Notes: a model not told the origin generated them from the letters alone. Numbered from the stretch's first letter, positions 47,729 through 57,697 are shown. The stretch: 64,000 bases of DNA from Pseudolactococcus plantarum (GCF_002441715.1 NZ_JXJX01000006.1:1-64000); one strand, 5' to 3'. Translations and numbers: made by a program.

Positions 47729-48955
47729 ATGAATAATGGAAAATTATTACAACGTTTTTTACGTTATGTAAAATTAAATACACGATCTAACGAATTAAGT
47801 ACGACTGTACCAACGACGCAATCTCAAGTTGATTTTGCTAACTTATTGGCCCAAGAAATGCGAGAAATAGGACTTGAAGCTGTACATTATTTATCTGAAA
47901 ATGGATTTGTAGTGGGGACGATTCCTGCAACGACCACAAAACAAGTCCGTAAAATCGGATGGATTGCACATTTAGATACAGCTGATTTTAATGCTGACGG
48001 CGTAAACCCACAGGTGATTGATCACTATGATGGACAAAAAATTATGCTCGGCGATAGTGGCTATGTGCTTGATCCAGAAGAGTTTCCTAATCTGAACAAT
48101 TACAAAGGTCAAACTTTGATCACAACTGATGGGACGACACTATTAGGTGCAGATGATAAAGCAGGAATAGCTGAAATCATGACAGCAGCAGATTACTTAA
48201 TACGGCATCCTGAAATTGAACATGGCGAAATTCGCATTGGGTTTGGACCAGATGAGGAAATAGGTGTGGGTGCCGATCGTTTTGATGTGACCGATTTTGA
48301 TGTCGATTTTGCTTATACGATTGATGGTGGTCCGCTAGGTGAGTTAGAATACGAGACATTTAATGCTGCGAGTGCAACGGTTACACTGTTAGGTCGTAAC
48401 GTACATCCTGGTACAGCGAAAAATCAGATGATTAATGCCTTGCAACTCGCTCATGATTTTCATCATGCTTTACCAGAGGAAAAACGTCCTGAGCTAACAG
48501 AAGGACGCGCTGGGTTTTATCATTTAACAGCAGTGACAGGTACACCCGAAGCAGCCAAGATGACTTATATTATTCGAGATCACGACCGTCAAATCTTTGA
48601 AAAGATGAAGATAGCATTAAGCCAAATTGCTTCTGATATGAATAGTCAATACACGACACAACGTGTTAAAGTAGATGTACAAGATCAATATTATAATATG
48701 GCTGAAATCATCGAAAAAGATATGTCTATTGTGTCATTAGCTGAAACGGCAATGAAGCATGTGGGAATCATACCTAAGATCGCACCTGTTCGAGGAGGGA
48801 CTGATGGGTCGAAACTATCATTTATGGGTATCCCAACACCTAATATATTTGCAGGTGGGGAAAATATGCATGGTCGGTTTGAGTTTGTTAGTTTACAGAC
48901 GATGCAGAAAGCAGTTGATACAATGATTGAAATTGCCAAATTAAACGTAAAATAA
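47729..48955 (+). CDS. pepT: Peptidase T (tripeptide aminopeptidase)
   Basis: A cytoplasmic M20B zinc enzyme that removes the N-terminal residue from tripeptides. The 408-residue protein shows metal-site motifs [42 protein letters not shown] and [20 protein letters not shown], and ends with the last His/Glu region [14 protein letters not shown]. Length is usual. AAGGAAA lies upstream. It is one gene between terminators. Confidence 0.97.
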   Translation: MNNGKLLQRFLRYVKLNTRSNELSTTVPTTQSQVDFANLLAQEMREIGLEAVHYLSENGFVVGTIPATTTKQVRKIGWIAHLDTADFNADGVNPQVIDHYDGQKIMLGDSGYVLDPEEFPNLNNYKGQTLITTDGTTLLGADDKAGIAEIMTAADYLIRHPEIEHGEIRIGFGPDEEIGVGADRFDVTDFDVDFAYTIDGGPLGELEYETFNAASATVTLLGRNVHPGTAKNQMINALQLAHDFHHALPEEKRPELTEGRAGFYHLTAVTGTPEAAKMTYIIRDHDRQIFEKMKIALSQIASDMNSQYTTQRVKVDVQDQYYNMAEIIEKDMSIVSLAETAMKHVGIIPKIAPVRGGTDGSKLSFMGIPTPNIFAGGENMHGRFEFVSLQTMQKAVDTMIEIAKLNVK

Positions 48956-48985
48956 AATCAGGACAGATATCTGTCCTGATTTTTT
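48955..48985. terminator. Bidirectional terminator between pepT and the usp gene
   Basis: A 28-base perfect palindrome, AAATCAGGACAGAT joined to its complement, flanked by A and T runs. It also includes the pepT stop region. Confidence 0.9.
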
Positions 48986-48987
48986 AA

Positions 48988-49422
48988 TTAGCGAATAATT
49001 AATGTGTCACATGTTGCGTGTGTCACGATGTATTGGGCAACTGAACCGATAAATAAGCGTTCAATGTAGCTTAATCCTGTTGCACCAATCATAATCAAAT
49101 CAACTTGTTCTTGTGTTGGAATGGTTGTGGCCATCATCACTTTTGGAGAACCAAACTCGACAATTGTTTTAATTTTTGTCACACCAGCTGCGCGTGCATC
49201 ATCAGCAAAGTCAGTAATTAGTTGCTCTGCACCTCTTTTAGTATCTTCAGCGACCATCGTATCATAAGTTGAGATGCTTTGGAAAGAACGTAAATCAATG
49301 ACATTAACTAATAGTAGTTCTGCATCATTACGTTTTGCCACAGCAACGGCTTTATCAAATGCTGCTGCTGACTCTACTGAACCGTCAATACCAATTAAAA
49401 TCTTTTTGTACCCTTGAATCAT
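48988..49422 (-). CDS. Universal stress protein (UspA family)
   Basis: A 144-residue ATP-binding UspA-type protein. It starts YKKILIGIDGSVESAAAFDKA with the first nucleotide-binding Asp, and the C-terminal motif G-2x-G-9x-G-(S/T) is present as GATGLSYIERLFIGSVAQY, followed by HATCDTLIIR. These proteins help survival in acid, starvation and oxidative stress; the precise role is not known. CGGAGG lies upstream of the ATG. Its leader of about 100 bases is longer than needed for translation. Confidence 0.93.
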   Translation of the reverse strand: MIQGYKKILIGIDGSVESAAAFDKAVAVAKRNDAELLLVNVIDLRSFQSISTYDTMVAEDTKRGAEQLITDFADDARAAGVTKIKTIVEFGSPKVMMATTIPTQEQVDLIMIGATGLSYIERLFIGSVAQYIVTHATCDTLIIR

Positions 49423-49531
49423 TTCCTTATCCTCCGAGAGATTGTTTAAAATCCTGCTTTATTTGCGTTACGACCTGCACAATTTAATATGCAAGAGGTG
49501 TAATGGTGAAACTAGTAATTCATATATTGCC

Positions 49532-49560
49532 ATTATATGCTCATTTTCTGAAAAAGTAAA
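49532..49560 (-). promoter_or_regulatory. Promoter of the usp gene with long leader
   Basis: On the minus strand, -35 TTTACT (49555-49560), 17-base spacer, -10 TATAAT (49532-49537). The transcript would begin near 49525, leaving a leader of about 100 bases (49423-49525) that could hold a regulatory RNA such as the Lacto-usp motif; I cannot confirm that motif by eye. Confidence 0.6.
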
Positions 49561-49643
49561 AGAAAATGTCATACGATAGGCAATATTATTTTTTTACCAA
49601 GTAACAGCTCTCGGATGGGAGTTTAGAATTCTAAGTGAAAATA

Positions 49644-49652
49644 TGCTATAAT
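49644..49652 (+). promoter_or_regulatory. Extended -10 promoter of the small coiled-coil protein gene
   Basis: TGCTATAAT, 30 bases before ATG 49683; the binding site TTGGGGTT is weak. Confidence 0.55.
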
Positions 49653-49682
49653 TAGCCTTATAAATTTAATTGGGGTTATGAA

Positions 49683-49970
49683 ATGAAAAGATTATCTGAT
49701 GATGACTGTCAAAAAGAGATTCAGGAGATGAGAAGACTATATTTAGAGAATGACGAACATCATGATCTAGATACGAATCTTAGTGTGAAAGCTTCTTTTT
49801 TCGATCGGTTTCGTAGTTTAGAAAATCAAAAAGAAAGACTACGTCGACAGTTGGCAGAACTAGAAGTTAAACGTTGTCGTGCTACTTTAGATAAAAAATC
49901 TGCTCAGAAAGTAGATGAAAAATTAGCGATTAAAAAAGCACTATTTAAAAAATTATTAGACGAGAAATAA
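49683..49970 (+). CDS. Small charged helical protein, unknown function
   Basis: A 95-residue protein, rich in Lys, Arg, Glu and Leu with two Cys (residues 10 and 74). Residues 42-92 look like a helical hairpin or coiled coil (FRSLENQKERLRRQLAELEV, KAQKVDEKLAIKKALFKKL-like text). I do not recognise a family. It has its own promoter and is followed, after a structured gap, by the Na+/H+ antiporter gene. It resembles small cytoplasmic regulators only in size and composition; no function is proposed. Confidence 0.6.
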   Translation: MKRLSDDDCQKEIQEMRRLYLENDEHHDLDTNLSVKASFFDRFRSLENQKERLRRQLAELEVKRCRATLDKKSAQKVDEKLAIKKALFKKLLDEK

Positions 49971-50000
49971 CTAGAAGTTTAAGCTATAGTGAGTAATCAT

Positions 50001-50052
50001 GGGGATACCCCAAATAGATGTGTCCAGTATAAGTTGATTGCATTTGGGGTAT
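50001..50052 (+). promoter_or_regulatory. Structured leader before the Na+/H+ antiporter gene
   Basis: ATACCCCAAAT (50005-50015) pairs over 11 bases with ATTTGGGGTAT (50042-50052). An alternative short palindrome GGGGATACCCC (50001-50011) competes for the same left arm. There is no T tail. Two exclusive foldings are what a cis-acting RNA switch would show; function is inference. Confidence 0.45.
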
Positions 50053-50101
50053 TACTTTGCCATGTAGCAGATTAGGCAGGATAGAAAGGAGATACATACC
50101 A

Positions 50102-52147
50102 ATGATTCATACTGTATTCTATGTCATCATATTTTTTGCGGCCTTAATCACATCAAATGTCATTAATAAAGTATTTCCTAAACTACCTTTACCACTGATT
50201 CAGGTTGTGTTTGGGTTAATTCTAGGTGTCCTTGGGGCTGGTAATGTGCTCAGACTTAACCCAGAACTATTTTTAGCTTTCATTATCGGTCCACTTCTGT
50301 TTAGAGAAGGTGAAGAAGCTGATATAAAAGGTATTTTAAAACATACGCCAACAGTAACCCTACTAGTTTTTCCAGTTGTTTTTATTACGACATTAGTCGT
50401 CGGTGTGATCAGTCATAGCTTTTATACGAGTATTCCTCTGGCTGCAAGTTTTGCCCTTGGTGCAAGTTTAGGTCCTACCGATGCTGTAGCAGTAGGGTCT
50501 CTATCCGAACGTTTTGATTTCCCCAAACGGACCATAGCTATTTTAAAAGGAGAAGGTTTATTTAATGATGCATCGGGCATTATCGCCTTCCAGTTTGCTA
50601 TTTTAGCTTTAACGACAGGGGAGTTTTCTTTAGGTCGTGCGTCAACTAGTTTGCTATTTTCGGCAATTGGTGGGGCGTTGATTGGGTTTTCGGTTTCTTG
50701 GTTAAATCGTTTAATTCTTACTTTGATGGAGGATGTAGCCGCACAAGATGTGACTGGTTATCTGATGTTAGAGTTGATTATGCCACTGTTAGCTTTTTTT
50801 CTAGCAGAGGAGTTACATGTTTCGGGAATCATTGCTGTTGTTGTCGCAGGTGTTATGCAGGCAAGTGGATTTAAAAAAATTACCTTATTTGATGCACAAG
50901 TTGAGAATGTGACAAAAACAGTTTGGGATACCATCTCATTTATATTGAATTCCATCGTCTTTTTATTTTTAGGGATTGAATTAGAACAGATTATCACGCC
51001 AATCATCACAAATGCTTATTATGATAATGGTCGTTTGTTAGTGACTGTTATCGTTTTGACTATCACCTTGTTTCTAGTGAGATATATCGTATTAAGTGTT
51101 TACTACGCGATAATTGCTAAGAAAAGACGTCAGAAATTTAGCAGATACGTGGATGATATTTTGCTGTTAACGTTTTCAGGTGTTAAAGGTACAGTGTCTG
51201 TTGCCACTATTTTACTTTTGCCAGCAGCTATCTCTCAAAAATATTCTTTGCTTATTTTTTTGAGTGCGTCAGTTACGGTATTGAGCTTTTTAGCAGGTAT
51301 TTTGATTCTACCGATTATTGCACCAAAGAAAGAAGAAAAAGTTGATAATGTTGCGAGAATCGCAATTCTAACGAGTGTCGTCACACAGTTAGAAAAAGAA
51401 TCAGCGAATAATAAAAATCGTCTAGGCTATATTGCAACCATTGATAATTATCAAGCGCGTATTCAAAAGTTAATTATCAGTCAAGAATCAGCTAAGATGA
51501 CTGCCGAATTTAATGACCTACAACTGTTAATCTTAAGATTAGAAAATGAAGGGCTTGAAAATGCTTTTCGAAATAATGAAATAACCATGAAAACATATCG
51601 CATTTATCAAAGATATCTGAAAGAGTTAGAACGCTCAATCGTTCACAGGTTTGTTTCAAGTTTAGCATTTGCGATAGCTATTTTCTTAAGAGCTATCAGG
51701 TTAGTGTTAAGTAATATGCTTCATATAAACATTGCATTTAGAGGTAAGAAAATTAGGAAGTTAATTGGTGATTCTAGGACAGAAATCCGTGAGTTATATT
51801 TCAGTAACACAACCCTGATTATGGAAGCATTAGAAAGTCTGGAAGGTGTTTACAATACAGAATTAATTAATTATCTGCAATCGGAGCGTCTGAGAACGTC
51901 AGAGCAGGTAGCATCTGGCGGGTTTATTAACAGGATTATCACCAAAGTTCGACCAAATAATCTGGATGAGATGATGCGTGGGTATTATCTTGAAAGAAAA
52001 TTAATTTTTGAATATGAAGCAAAAGGTGATTTGACAGCAAGGGAAGCACAAATGATGCGAAAAAATGTCAATGCACTAGAAAATTATTCTATGAATGATC
52101 AACACAGTAACTTGCTTTATGATTTTCTAGAATATAAAACAAAATAA
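50102..52147 (+). CDS. CPA1-family Na+/H+ antiporter
   Basis: A membrane monovalent cation/proton antiporter of the NhaP/YjcE group, which exports sodium and controls pH. The 681-residue protein has about 12 transmembrane segments (to about residue 415) with the ion-site motifs LGASLGPTDAVAVGSL and GEGLFNDASGIIAF, then a 265-residue cytoplasmic, mainly helical C-terminal domain. ATG 50102 is used with AAAGGAG ten bases upstream; an in-frame TTG at 50057 adds an unlikely non-hydrophobic N-terminus. The leader contains a strong hairpin. Confidence 0.92.
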   Translation: MIHTVFYVIIFFAALITSNVINKVFPKLPLPLIQVVFGLILGVLGAGNVLRLNPELFLAFIIGPLLFREGEEADIKGILKHTPTVTLLVFPVVFITTLVVGVISHSFYTSIPLAASFALGASLGPTDAVAVGSLSERFDFPKRTIAILKGEGLFNDASGIIAFQFAILALTTGEFSLGRASTSLLFSAIGGALIGFSVSWLNRLILTLMEDVAAQDVTGYLMLELIMPLLAFFLAEELHVSGIIAVVVAGVMQASGFKKITLFDAQVENVTKTVWDTISFILNSIVFLFLGIELEQIITPIITNAYYDNGRLLVTVIVLTITLFLVRYIVLSVYYAIIAKKRRQKFSRYVDDILLLTFSGVKGTVSVATILLLPAAISQKYSLLIFLSASVTVLSFLAGILILPIIAPKKEEKVDNVARIAILTSVVTQLEKESANNKNRLGYIATIDNYQARIQKLIISQESAKMTAEFNDLQLLILRLENEGLENAFRNNEITMKTYRIYQRYLKELERSIVHRFVSSLAFAIAIFLRAIRLVLSNMLHINIAFRGKKIRKLIGDSRTEIRELYFSNTTLIMEALESLEGVYNTELINYLQSERLRTSEQVASGGFINRIITKVRPNNLDEMMRGYYLERKLIFEYEAKGDLTAREAQMMRKNVNALENYSMNDQHSNLLYDFLEYKTK

Positions 52148-52226
52148 ACCTTACTGTGCATGGGCGAGTAGCGATGTAAAATGAAGATAGTAAAAAAATT
52201 AAAAGTTGCTATTCACGTGTAAAAGG

Positions 52227-52390
52227 TATAATATAGTAGTATAGGTATGATTATAGTAAGCTAGCAACTCCTTATTTAGTTATAAATTTGGCTGTTAGCT
52301 TGAGCGTTCTGATGGTAATTATTATTGACAGATGAATGCTAAGATCTATAGGATACTAGATGTTAGTTTAAAACCAGAGGTGGTTTTTTT
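52227..52390 (+). ncRNA. Possible small RNA or leader RNA upstream of the cysteine desulfurase gene
   Basis: This lies in the 314-base gap 52148-52461. A TATAAT at 52227-52232 (TTGCTA at 52206, short spacer) could start a transcript near 52239 that ends at the terminator AAAACCA-GAGG-TGGTTTT (52370-52387) plus T run. Inside, GCTAGCA and TGTTAGC (about 52260-52300) can pair. It contains no reading frame of note. It could be an independent RNA or an attenuated leader for the sulfur genes. Confidence 0.4.
52370..52390 (+). terminator. Terminator or attenuator before the cysteine desulfurase gene
   Basis: Seven-base stem AAAACCA/TGGTTTT with loop GAGG followed by a T run. TTGACA at 52412 is a possible -35 for the next gene, but a good -10 is not seen. 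Confidence 0.75.
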
Positions 52391-52488
52391 ATTTGTTGAA
52401 ATTGTTAAAGATTGACAGTGTTCACATTTATTAAAACATATGGTCTAGAGCTAAAAATTTCATGTCTAAAGTAAAAAGGAAAACAAAA

Positions 52489-53631
52489 GTGATATATTTA
52501 GATAACGCAGCGACTACAGCAATTTATCCTGAGGTGTTAAAAACCTATACTGACGTTGCGGTTAAAATTATGGGTAATCCATCTAGTTTGCATGATTTAG
52601 GAACAGTTGCTAGTCGGATGCTTATGGCGTCACGTAAACAAATTGCGGACTTATTAGAGAAAAAAACATCAGAAATTTATTTTACCTCAGGCGGTACTGA
52701 AGGAGATAACTGGCTGATAAAGGGTGTTGCTTTTGAAAAGAAAAGTTATGGTAAGCACATTATCATATCGGCGGTTGAGCATCCTGCTGTAAAAACGTCT
52801 GCCTTATGGTTAAAAACGCAAGGATTTGAGATTGATTTAGCACCTGTAGATAGCAACGGGTTTGTTAAACTTGATGCACTTGCTGCGTTAATCAGACCAG
52901 ATACTATTTTAGTCTCTGTCATGGCCGTTAATAACGAGATTGGTGCCATTCAACCTCTTCAGGGAATCGCTAACTTGTTAAAGAATCAACCAAAAATATC
53001 TTTTCACGTCGATGCAGTCCAAGCGATCGGTAAATTAATGCCGGCTGATATGTTACCAGAGAGAGTTGATTTTGCAACATTTTCAGCGCATAAGTTTCAT
53101 GGCCCACGGGGTGTTGGTTTTGTCTATATAAAAGAGGGTAAAAAACTGCAACCCCTGCTTTCTGGTGGAGGCCAAGAACAAAATCAACGCTCTACAACGG
53201 AAAATGTTGCAGGAATTGCAGCTACTGCAAAAGCACTACGCTTGTTCTTATCAGAAATGGCACACAAGCAAGAGAAAATACAAGCGATGAAATCAGTGCT
53301 TATGACTGCACTTGAGGCTTATTCTGATGTTGTGATCTTTAGCCAAACAGAAAACTTCATTCCCAATATTTTGACCTTTGGGATAAAAGGTGTCCGTGGT
53401 GAGGTATTAGTCCATGGGTTTGAAGCGCATAATATCTATATCTCTACGACCAGTGCTTGTTCATCAAAAGCTGGTGTCGCATCTAGCACACTTGGCGCGA
53501 TGAATATATCGCCTAGAGTTGCAACCTCTGCGGTGAGAATTTCTCTTGATGCGAGTAATAATATGGCTGAAATAGAACAGTTCTTAACAATTTTCAAACA
53601 GTTACATGAAAAGTTTCAAAAAATAACCTAG
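52489..53631 (+). CDS. Cysteine desulfurase, NifZ/IscS type for ThiI
   Basis: A PLP-dependent enzyme that takes sulfur from cysteine as a persulfide and, from its place beside thiI, passes it to ThiI for 4-thiouridine in tRNA (NifZ-ThiI pair of Firmicutes). The 380-residue protein starts IYLDNAATTAIYPEV, has the PLP Lys in FSAHKFHGPRGVGF and the active Cys loop STTSACSSKAGV. GTG 52489 is preferred because AAAGGA lies eight bases upstream and family members start MIYLDNAATT; an in-frame ATG at 52462 has no site. Confidence 0.92.
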   Translation: MIYLDNAATTAIYPEVLKTYTDVAVKIMGNPSSLHDLGTVASRMLMASRKQIADLLEKKTSEIYFTSGGTEGDNWLIKGVAFEKKSYGKHIIISAVEHPAVKTSALWLKTQGFEIDLAPVDSNGFVKLDALAALIRPDTILVSVMAVNNEIGAIQPLQGIANLLKNQPKISFHVDAVQAIGKLMPADMLPERVDFATFSAHKFHGPRGVGFVYIKEGKKLQPLLSGGGQEQNQRSTTENVAGIAATAKALRLFLSEMAHKQEKIQAMKSVLMTALEAYSDVVIFSQTENFIPNILTFGIKGVRGEVLVHGFEAHNIYISTTSACSSKAGVASSTLGAMNISPRVATSAVRISLDASNNMAEIEQFLTIFKQLHEKFQKIT

Positions 53632-53638
53632 TAAAATA

Positions 53639-53661
53639 GTTTACTACACGTCGTAGTAAAC
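53639..53661 (+). other. Hairpin between the desulfurase gene and thiI
   Basis: Nine-base stem GTTTACTAC/GTAGTAAAC with loop ACGTC, eight bases after the desulfurase stop and just before the GAGG site of thiI. It has no T tail, so readthrough is expected. Confidence 0.55.
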
Positions 53662-53678
53662 GAGGATAGAAAGTACTT

Positions 53679-54902
53679 ATGACAAATTTAAATTACTCAG
53701 AAATACTAATTCGCTATGGTGAATTATCAACTAAAGGTAAGAATCGGATGAAGTTTGTTTCCCGATTAGCAAATAATGTACGAGAAGTATTGACGCAATG
53801 GCCGATGGTCTCAGTTAAATCGGACAGAGATCGTACGCATATATTTTTGAATGGTGCAGATTATAATCCACTTTCTGAAAAGCTGGCCAAAGTCTTTGGT
53901 ATCCAAAGCTTTTCTCCAGCCATAAAGGTGGAAAAAAATATGCCTGCGCTTGAAGCTGCTGTGGCTGAATTGATGAAAAAAATATATCGTGAAGGGATGA
54001 CCTTTAAGATTTCAGCTAAACGTTCTGATCATGATTTTGAACTAGATAGTACAGCATTAAATCGTGAATTAGGACATACAGTGATAGAAACCATTCCTTA
54101 TGCAAAAGCACAGATGAAGCAACCTGACATTGATTTACGCGTTGAAATACGTTTAGATGCTGCTTATTTGAGCTATGAGACAATCAAGGGCGCAGGAGGA
54201 TTACCTGTTGGTACAGCAGGTAAAGGTATGTTGATGCTATCTGGTGGGATTGATTCTCCTGTAGCAGGATACTTAGCGCTTAAGCGTGGTGTTGAGATAG
54301 AAGCGGTTCACTTTGCTTCTCCTCCTTATACAAGTCCAGCTGCATTACAGAAAGCTAAAGATTTGGCGAAAAAATTAACGGTATTTGGTGGAGATATCCA
54401 ATTTATTGAAGTGCCATTTACAGAGATTCAAGAAGAAATCAAAAATAATGTTCCGATGCCTTATCTGATGACAGTAACACGTCGATTTATGATGCGTGTC
54501 GTTGATGAAATAAGAGCAAGACGTCATGGTCAAATTATTATTAATGGTGAAAGTCTAGGACAAGTAGCCAGTCAAACTTTAGGATCAATGGTAGCGATTA
54601 ATGCTGTAACGACAACGCCGATTATAAGACCTGTTGTAACAATGGACAAGTTAGAGATTATCGAATTAGCTGAAAAAATTGATACCTTTAACTTATCTAT
54701 TCAACCTTTTGAGGATTGCTGTACTATTTTTGCTCCACCGCAACCCAAAACAAATCCCAAATTGGATCATGCGGAGAAATTTGAAGCACGTATGGCAATT
54801 GATGAGTTGGTGGCGCGTGCTGTTGATGGTATGATGATTAATCGATTATCTAATGATGATAGGACAGATAAGTTAGATATGGATATTCAGGAGTTGCTAT
54901 AA
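53679..54902 (+). CDS. thiI: tRNA 4-thiouridine synthase ThiI
   Basis: It activates U8 of tRNA with ATP and inserts sulfur supplied by a desulfurase. The 407-residue protein has an N-terminal ferredoxin-like plus THUMP region ([17 protein letters not shown], then to about 165), and a PP-loop domain with the ATP motif [15 protein letters not shown] near 190-200 and [14 protein letters not shown] near 347-360. There is no C-terminal rhodanese domain, as in other Gram-positive ThiI, which fits direct sulfur donation by the upstream enzyme. Confidence 0.96.
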   Translation: MTNLNYSEILIRYGELSTKGKNRMKFVSRLANNVREVLTQWPMVSVKSDRDRTHIFLNGADYNPLSEKLAKVFGIQSFSPAIKVEKNMPALEAAVAELMKKIYREGMTFKISAKRSDHDFELDSTALNRELGHTVIETIPYAKAQMKQPDIDLRVEIRLDAAYLSYETIKGAGGLPVGTAGKGMLMLSGGIDSPVAGYLALKRGVEIEAVHFASPPYTSPAALQKAKDLAKKLTVFGGDIQFIEVPFTEIQEEIKNNVPMPYLMTVTRRFMMRVVDEIRARRHGQIIINGESLGQVASQTLGSMVAINAVTTTPIIRPVVTMDKLEIIELAEKIDTFNLSIQPFEDCCTIFAPPQPKTNPKLDHAEKFEARMAIDELVARAVDGMMINRLSNDDRTDKLDMDIQELL

Positions 54903-54917
54903 GAAAAGAAGGTAGAT

Positions 54918-56330
54918 ATGTTTAGTAAAGAAAAATTTCCAGGACTTTTAGCCCTAGGTATTTTCACATTCATGTCAACACTTGATGGGTCAATAGTTAA
55001 TATTGCTTTACCAAGTATGGCACGTGAAATGCATCTTGAAATGAGTCAAGTGACTTGGTCGGTAACGATCTATTTAGTGGTTATTTCAGGGTTAATTTTG
55101 TTATTTGGTCGACTAGGTGATTTACTTGGAAAAACCAAAATTTTCAGTATTGGGAGTATCGTATTTACATTAGGTTCGCTACTTGCGGGGATAAATCTAG
55201 GGTTACACTTTTTACTTTTCTCAAGAATCATTCAAGCCATAGGTGCATCAATGACGATGTCTAACAGTTTTGGGATTACTAGTCAGCTATTTCCACCGGC
55301 ACTTAGAGCCCGAGCGATGAGCATCATGTCAATGTTTGTTAGTTTAGGGGCGATTGCCGGACCTGCAATTGGCGGCTTTATCTTACAGTTTGCGAGTTGG
55401 TCTTATATATTTTGGATAAATGTGCCTTTAGGTATTGTGGCTTATTTGATAGGGCGCAAGGCATTGCCAAAAGACGAAGGAATTGGTAGGTTTAAAGATG
55501 CCGATTTATTAGGGGCTACACAAATGTTCTTAACAATTGTTGCCTTTTTTATCGCGATGAGTTTAGGGCAAGCACAAGGATTTAGTCACCTTCCCGTCTT
55601 GATCAGTTTTGTAGCGATGATTATCTTGTTTATTTGGTTTATTCATACAGAAAGAACCGTCGATAAACCATTGTTAAATCTTAATATTTTCCGCAGTAAA
55701 CTTTTTTCTATGAGTGTCATTACGAGTATGACAATGTTTACAGCAGGTAGCTTTGTCAACATCTTAATGCCTTTTTATCTGCAAGATTATAGAGGGAGTG
55801 CTGCGGGATTTGCAGGTATGGTAATGATGGCTTATCCTGTTGGTATGTTTATCTTTAGTCCAATTGCTGGTGTTTTATCAGATAAATTTGACAAAGAAAT
55901 TATCACATTTATTGCGATTACTGGTGTGCTTGTTGTGCAACTAGGTTATCTGATATTTGGTCAAACAACGGCGATAGCTTTTGTGATGCTTGTTTTATTT
56001 TTACATGGTGGTAGTGTTGGGTTCTTCCAAAGTCCTAATAATGCATTAGTGATGTCAACGGTTGAATCAAGATACTTAGGCATTGCTGGGTCTGTTAATG
56101 CACTCGCACGAAATCTCGGTTTTGTTTTAGGGACGACACTGTCGACAACAGTTTTGTTTGTTGCGATGTCATCTTTAGTAGGACATCGTGTATCTGGATA
56201 TATAACATCACGTCCTGACATTTTTCTAACTGGTATGCATCATGCTTTCTATGTTGGGCTTGCTTTGGTTATTTTTGCTTGGTGTTTGTCAGGGTATCGA
56301 TTAGTGACACGAAAAAAAGCAGTTGATTAA
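54918..56330 (+). CDS. DHA2-family MFS drug efflux transporter
   Basis: A proton-driven membrane exporter with 14 predicted transmembrane segments, 470 residues, of the EmrB/QacA group. Visible motifs: LDGSIVNIALPSMAREM in the first loop (motif D1), LFGRLGDLLGKTKIF (motif A) and GPAIGGFILQFASWSYIFWINVP (shortened here as GPAIGGFI and WRW-like SYIFWINVP; motif C region). It may export drugs, dyes or a metabolite; the substrate cannot be told. It lies 15 bases after thiI, so it may share that transcript. Convergent with tyrS. Confidence 0.9.
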   Translation: MFSKEKFPGLLALGIFTFMSTLDGSIVNIALPSMAREMHLEMSQVTWSVTIYLVVISGLILLFGRLGDLLGKTKIFSIGSIVFTLGSLLAGINLGLHFLLFSRIIQAIGASMTMSNSFGITSQLFPPALRARAMSIMSMFVSLGAIAGPAIGGFILQFASWSYIFWINVPLGIVAYLIGRKALPKDEGIGRFKDADLLGATQMFLTIVAFFIAMSLGQAQGFSHLPVLISFVAMIILFIWFIHTERTVDKPLLNLNIFRSKLFSMSVITSMTMFTAGSFVNILMPFYLQDYRGSAAGFAGMVMMAYPVGMFIFSPIAGVLSDKFDKEIITFIAITGVLVVQLGYLIFGQTTAIAFVMLVLFLHGGSVGFFQSPNNALVMSTVESRYLGIAGSVNALARNLGFVLGTTLSTTVLFVAMSSLVGHRVSGYITSRPDIFLTGMHHAFYVGLALVIFAWCLSGYRLVTRKKAVD

Positions 56331-56348
56331 ACAAGTGATAGGTACATA

Positions 56349-56386
56349 AAAAAAGCAGTTCATTTGTTGAAATGAATTGCTTTTTA
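56349..56386. terminator. Bidirectional terminator between the MFS gene and tyrS
   Basis: Stem AAAAGCAGTTCATTT/AAATGAATTGCTTTT (one G-T pair) with loop GTTG, flanked by A and T runs. Confidence 0.9.
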
Positions 56387-56393
56387 TTAAACC

Positions 56394-57647
56394 TTAAAAG
56401 TTAATAATGGTATATTTTTTCTTACCACGACGAATCACGGTTAATTGTGATTCCAGTTTATCTGCATCACCAATGACATACTCTAGACTAGTTTGTCTAT
56501 CTCCATTAATATAAATAGCGCCATTTGAGATGTCTTCACGAGCTTGACGACGACTAGGTGAGATTTTAGCATCTACTAAGAGATTAACTAAATTACCATC
56601 AAAATCGGCAGCCACGGTAAAGTTAGGCACATCAGATAGGCCTGTTTTAATATCTTTAACAGATAATGATTTGATATGACCATCAAATAATTGTTGAGAG
56701 ATATGTACAGCATTGTCGTAAGCAGTTTCACCATGAACAAGTGTTACAACTTCTTTAGCTAATGTTTTTTGTGCTAAACGTTCGTGTGGTGCTGCTTCGA
56801 ATGCTTTAGCAATGTCATCTATTTCATCAAGGCTTAGGAAAGTAAAAATTTTGAGAAATTTTACTGCATCAGCATCGGCTACATTTAGCCAAAATTGATA
56901 AAATTCATAAGGGGAGGTTTTATCTGCATCTAGCCAAACAGCATTACCTTCTGATTTACCAAACTTTTTACCAGTAGAGTCTGTAATTAAAGGCACTGTA
57001 ATGACGTGTGTGTCATTACCAGATTTTTTACGGATGAGATCTGTCCCAGCAATCATATTACCCCATTGGTCTGATCCGCCGATTTCTAAGGTAACGCCAT
57101 AGTTTTCGTTGAGTTGATAAAAATCATAGCCTTGTAGAATTTGATAAGCAAATTCAGTATATGAGATCCCTGTTTCAATCCGTTTCTTCACAGATTCCTT
57201 ACTCATCATGTAGTTAATTGTAAAGTGCTTACCAACATCTCGTAAAAATTCGAGAATATTCATTTGTGAAAACCAGTCATAGTTGTTAACGACTGTTGCA
57301 GCGTTCTCGCCTTCAAAGCTTAAGAAACGAGAGAGTTGTTGCTTAATTGCAGCAGACCAAGCGGCTACTGTTTCAGTTGTTTGAAGTGAGCGTTCGGCAT
57401 CCTTAAAAGATGGGTCACCAATCATGCCTGTAGCACCACCGACTAACGCAACAGGTTGATGACCAGCTAACTGAAGGCGTCTCATGTTTAGAATCGGTAC
57501 TAGATGTCCCAGATGAAGTGAATCAGCTGTCGGATCATAGCCAGAATAAAATTTAATAGAGTCTTCGGTTAATGCTTTGATCAAAGCAGCTTCATCAGTT
57601 GTTTGAAAAATCAAACCACGCGCTTTTAGTTCTTCAAAAATATTCAT
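56394..57647 (-). CDS. tyrS: Tyrosyl-tRNA synthetase
   Basis: It attaches tyrosine to tRNA-Tyr. The 417-residue class I enzyme has the HIGH-type motif as HLGHLVP (about residues 43-49), YDPTADSLH, the tyrosine-binding GYDFYQLN and GGSDQWGNM, and KMSKS-type KFGKSEGN, followed by a C-terminal S4 RNA-binding domain (SRRQAREDI, then [13 protein letters not shown]). ATG 57647 is chosen because AAGGA sits eight bases before it, whereas ATG 57656 overlaps that site. The leader is short and has no T-box, unlike many tyrS genes of Firmicutes. Confidence 0.97.
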   Translation of the reverse strand: MNIFEELKARGLIFQTTDEAALIKALTEDSIKFYSGYDPTADSLHLGHLVPILNMRRLQLAGHQPVALVGGATGMIGDPSFKDAERSLQTTETVAAWSAAIKQQLSRFLSFEGENAATVVNNYDWFSQMNILEFLRDVGKHFTINYMMSKESVKKRIETGISYTEFAYQILQGYDFYQLNENYGVTLEIGGSDQWGNMIAGTDLIRKKSGNDTHVITVPLITDSTGKKFGKSEGNAVWLDADKTSPYEFYQFWLNVADADAVKFLKIFTFLSLDEIDDIAKAFEAAPHERLAQKTLAKEVVTLVHGETAYDNAVHISQQLFDGHIKSLSVKDIKTGLSDVPNFTVAADFDGNLVNLLVDAKISPSRRQAREDISNGAIYINGDRQTSLEYVIGDADKLESQLTVIRRGKKKYTIINF

Positions 57648-57697
57648 GTTAGTCATCCTTATGTACAGTCTTTTTCTAATTTTTATAAATTAAGTCT

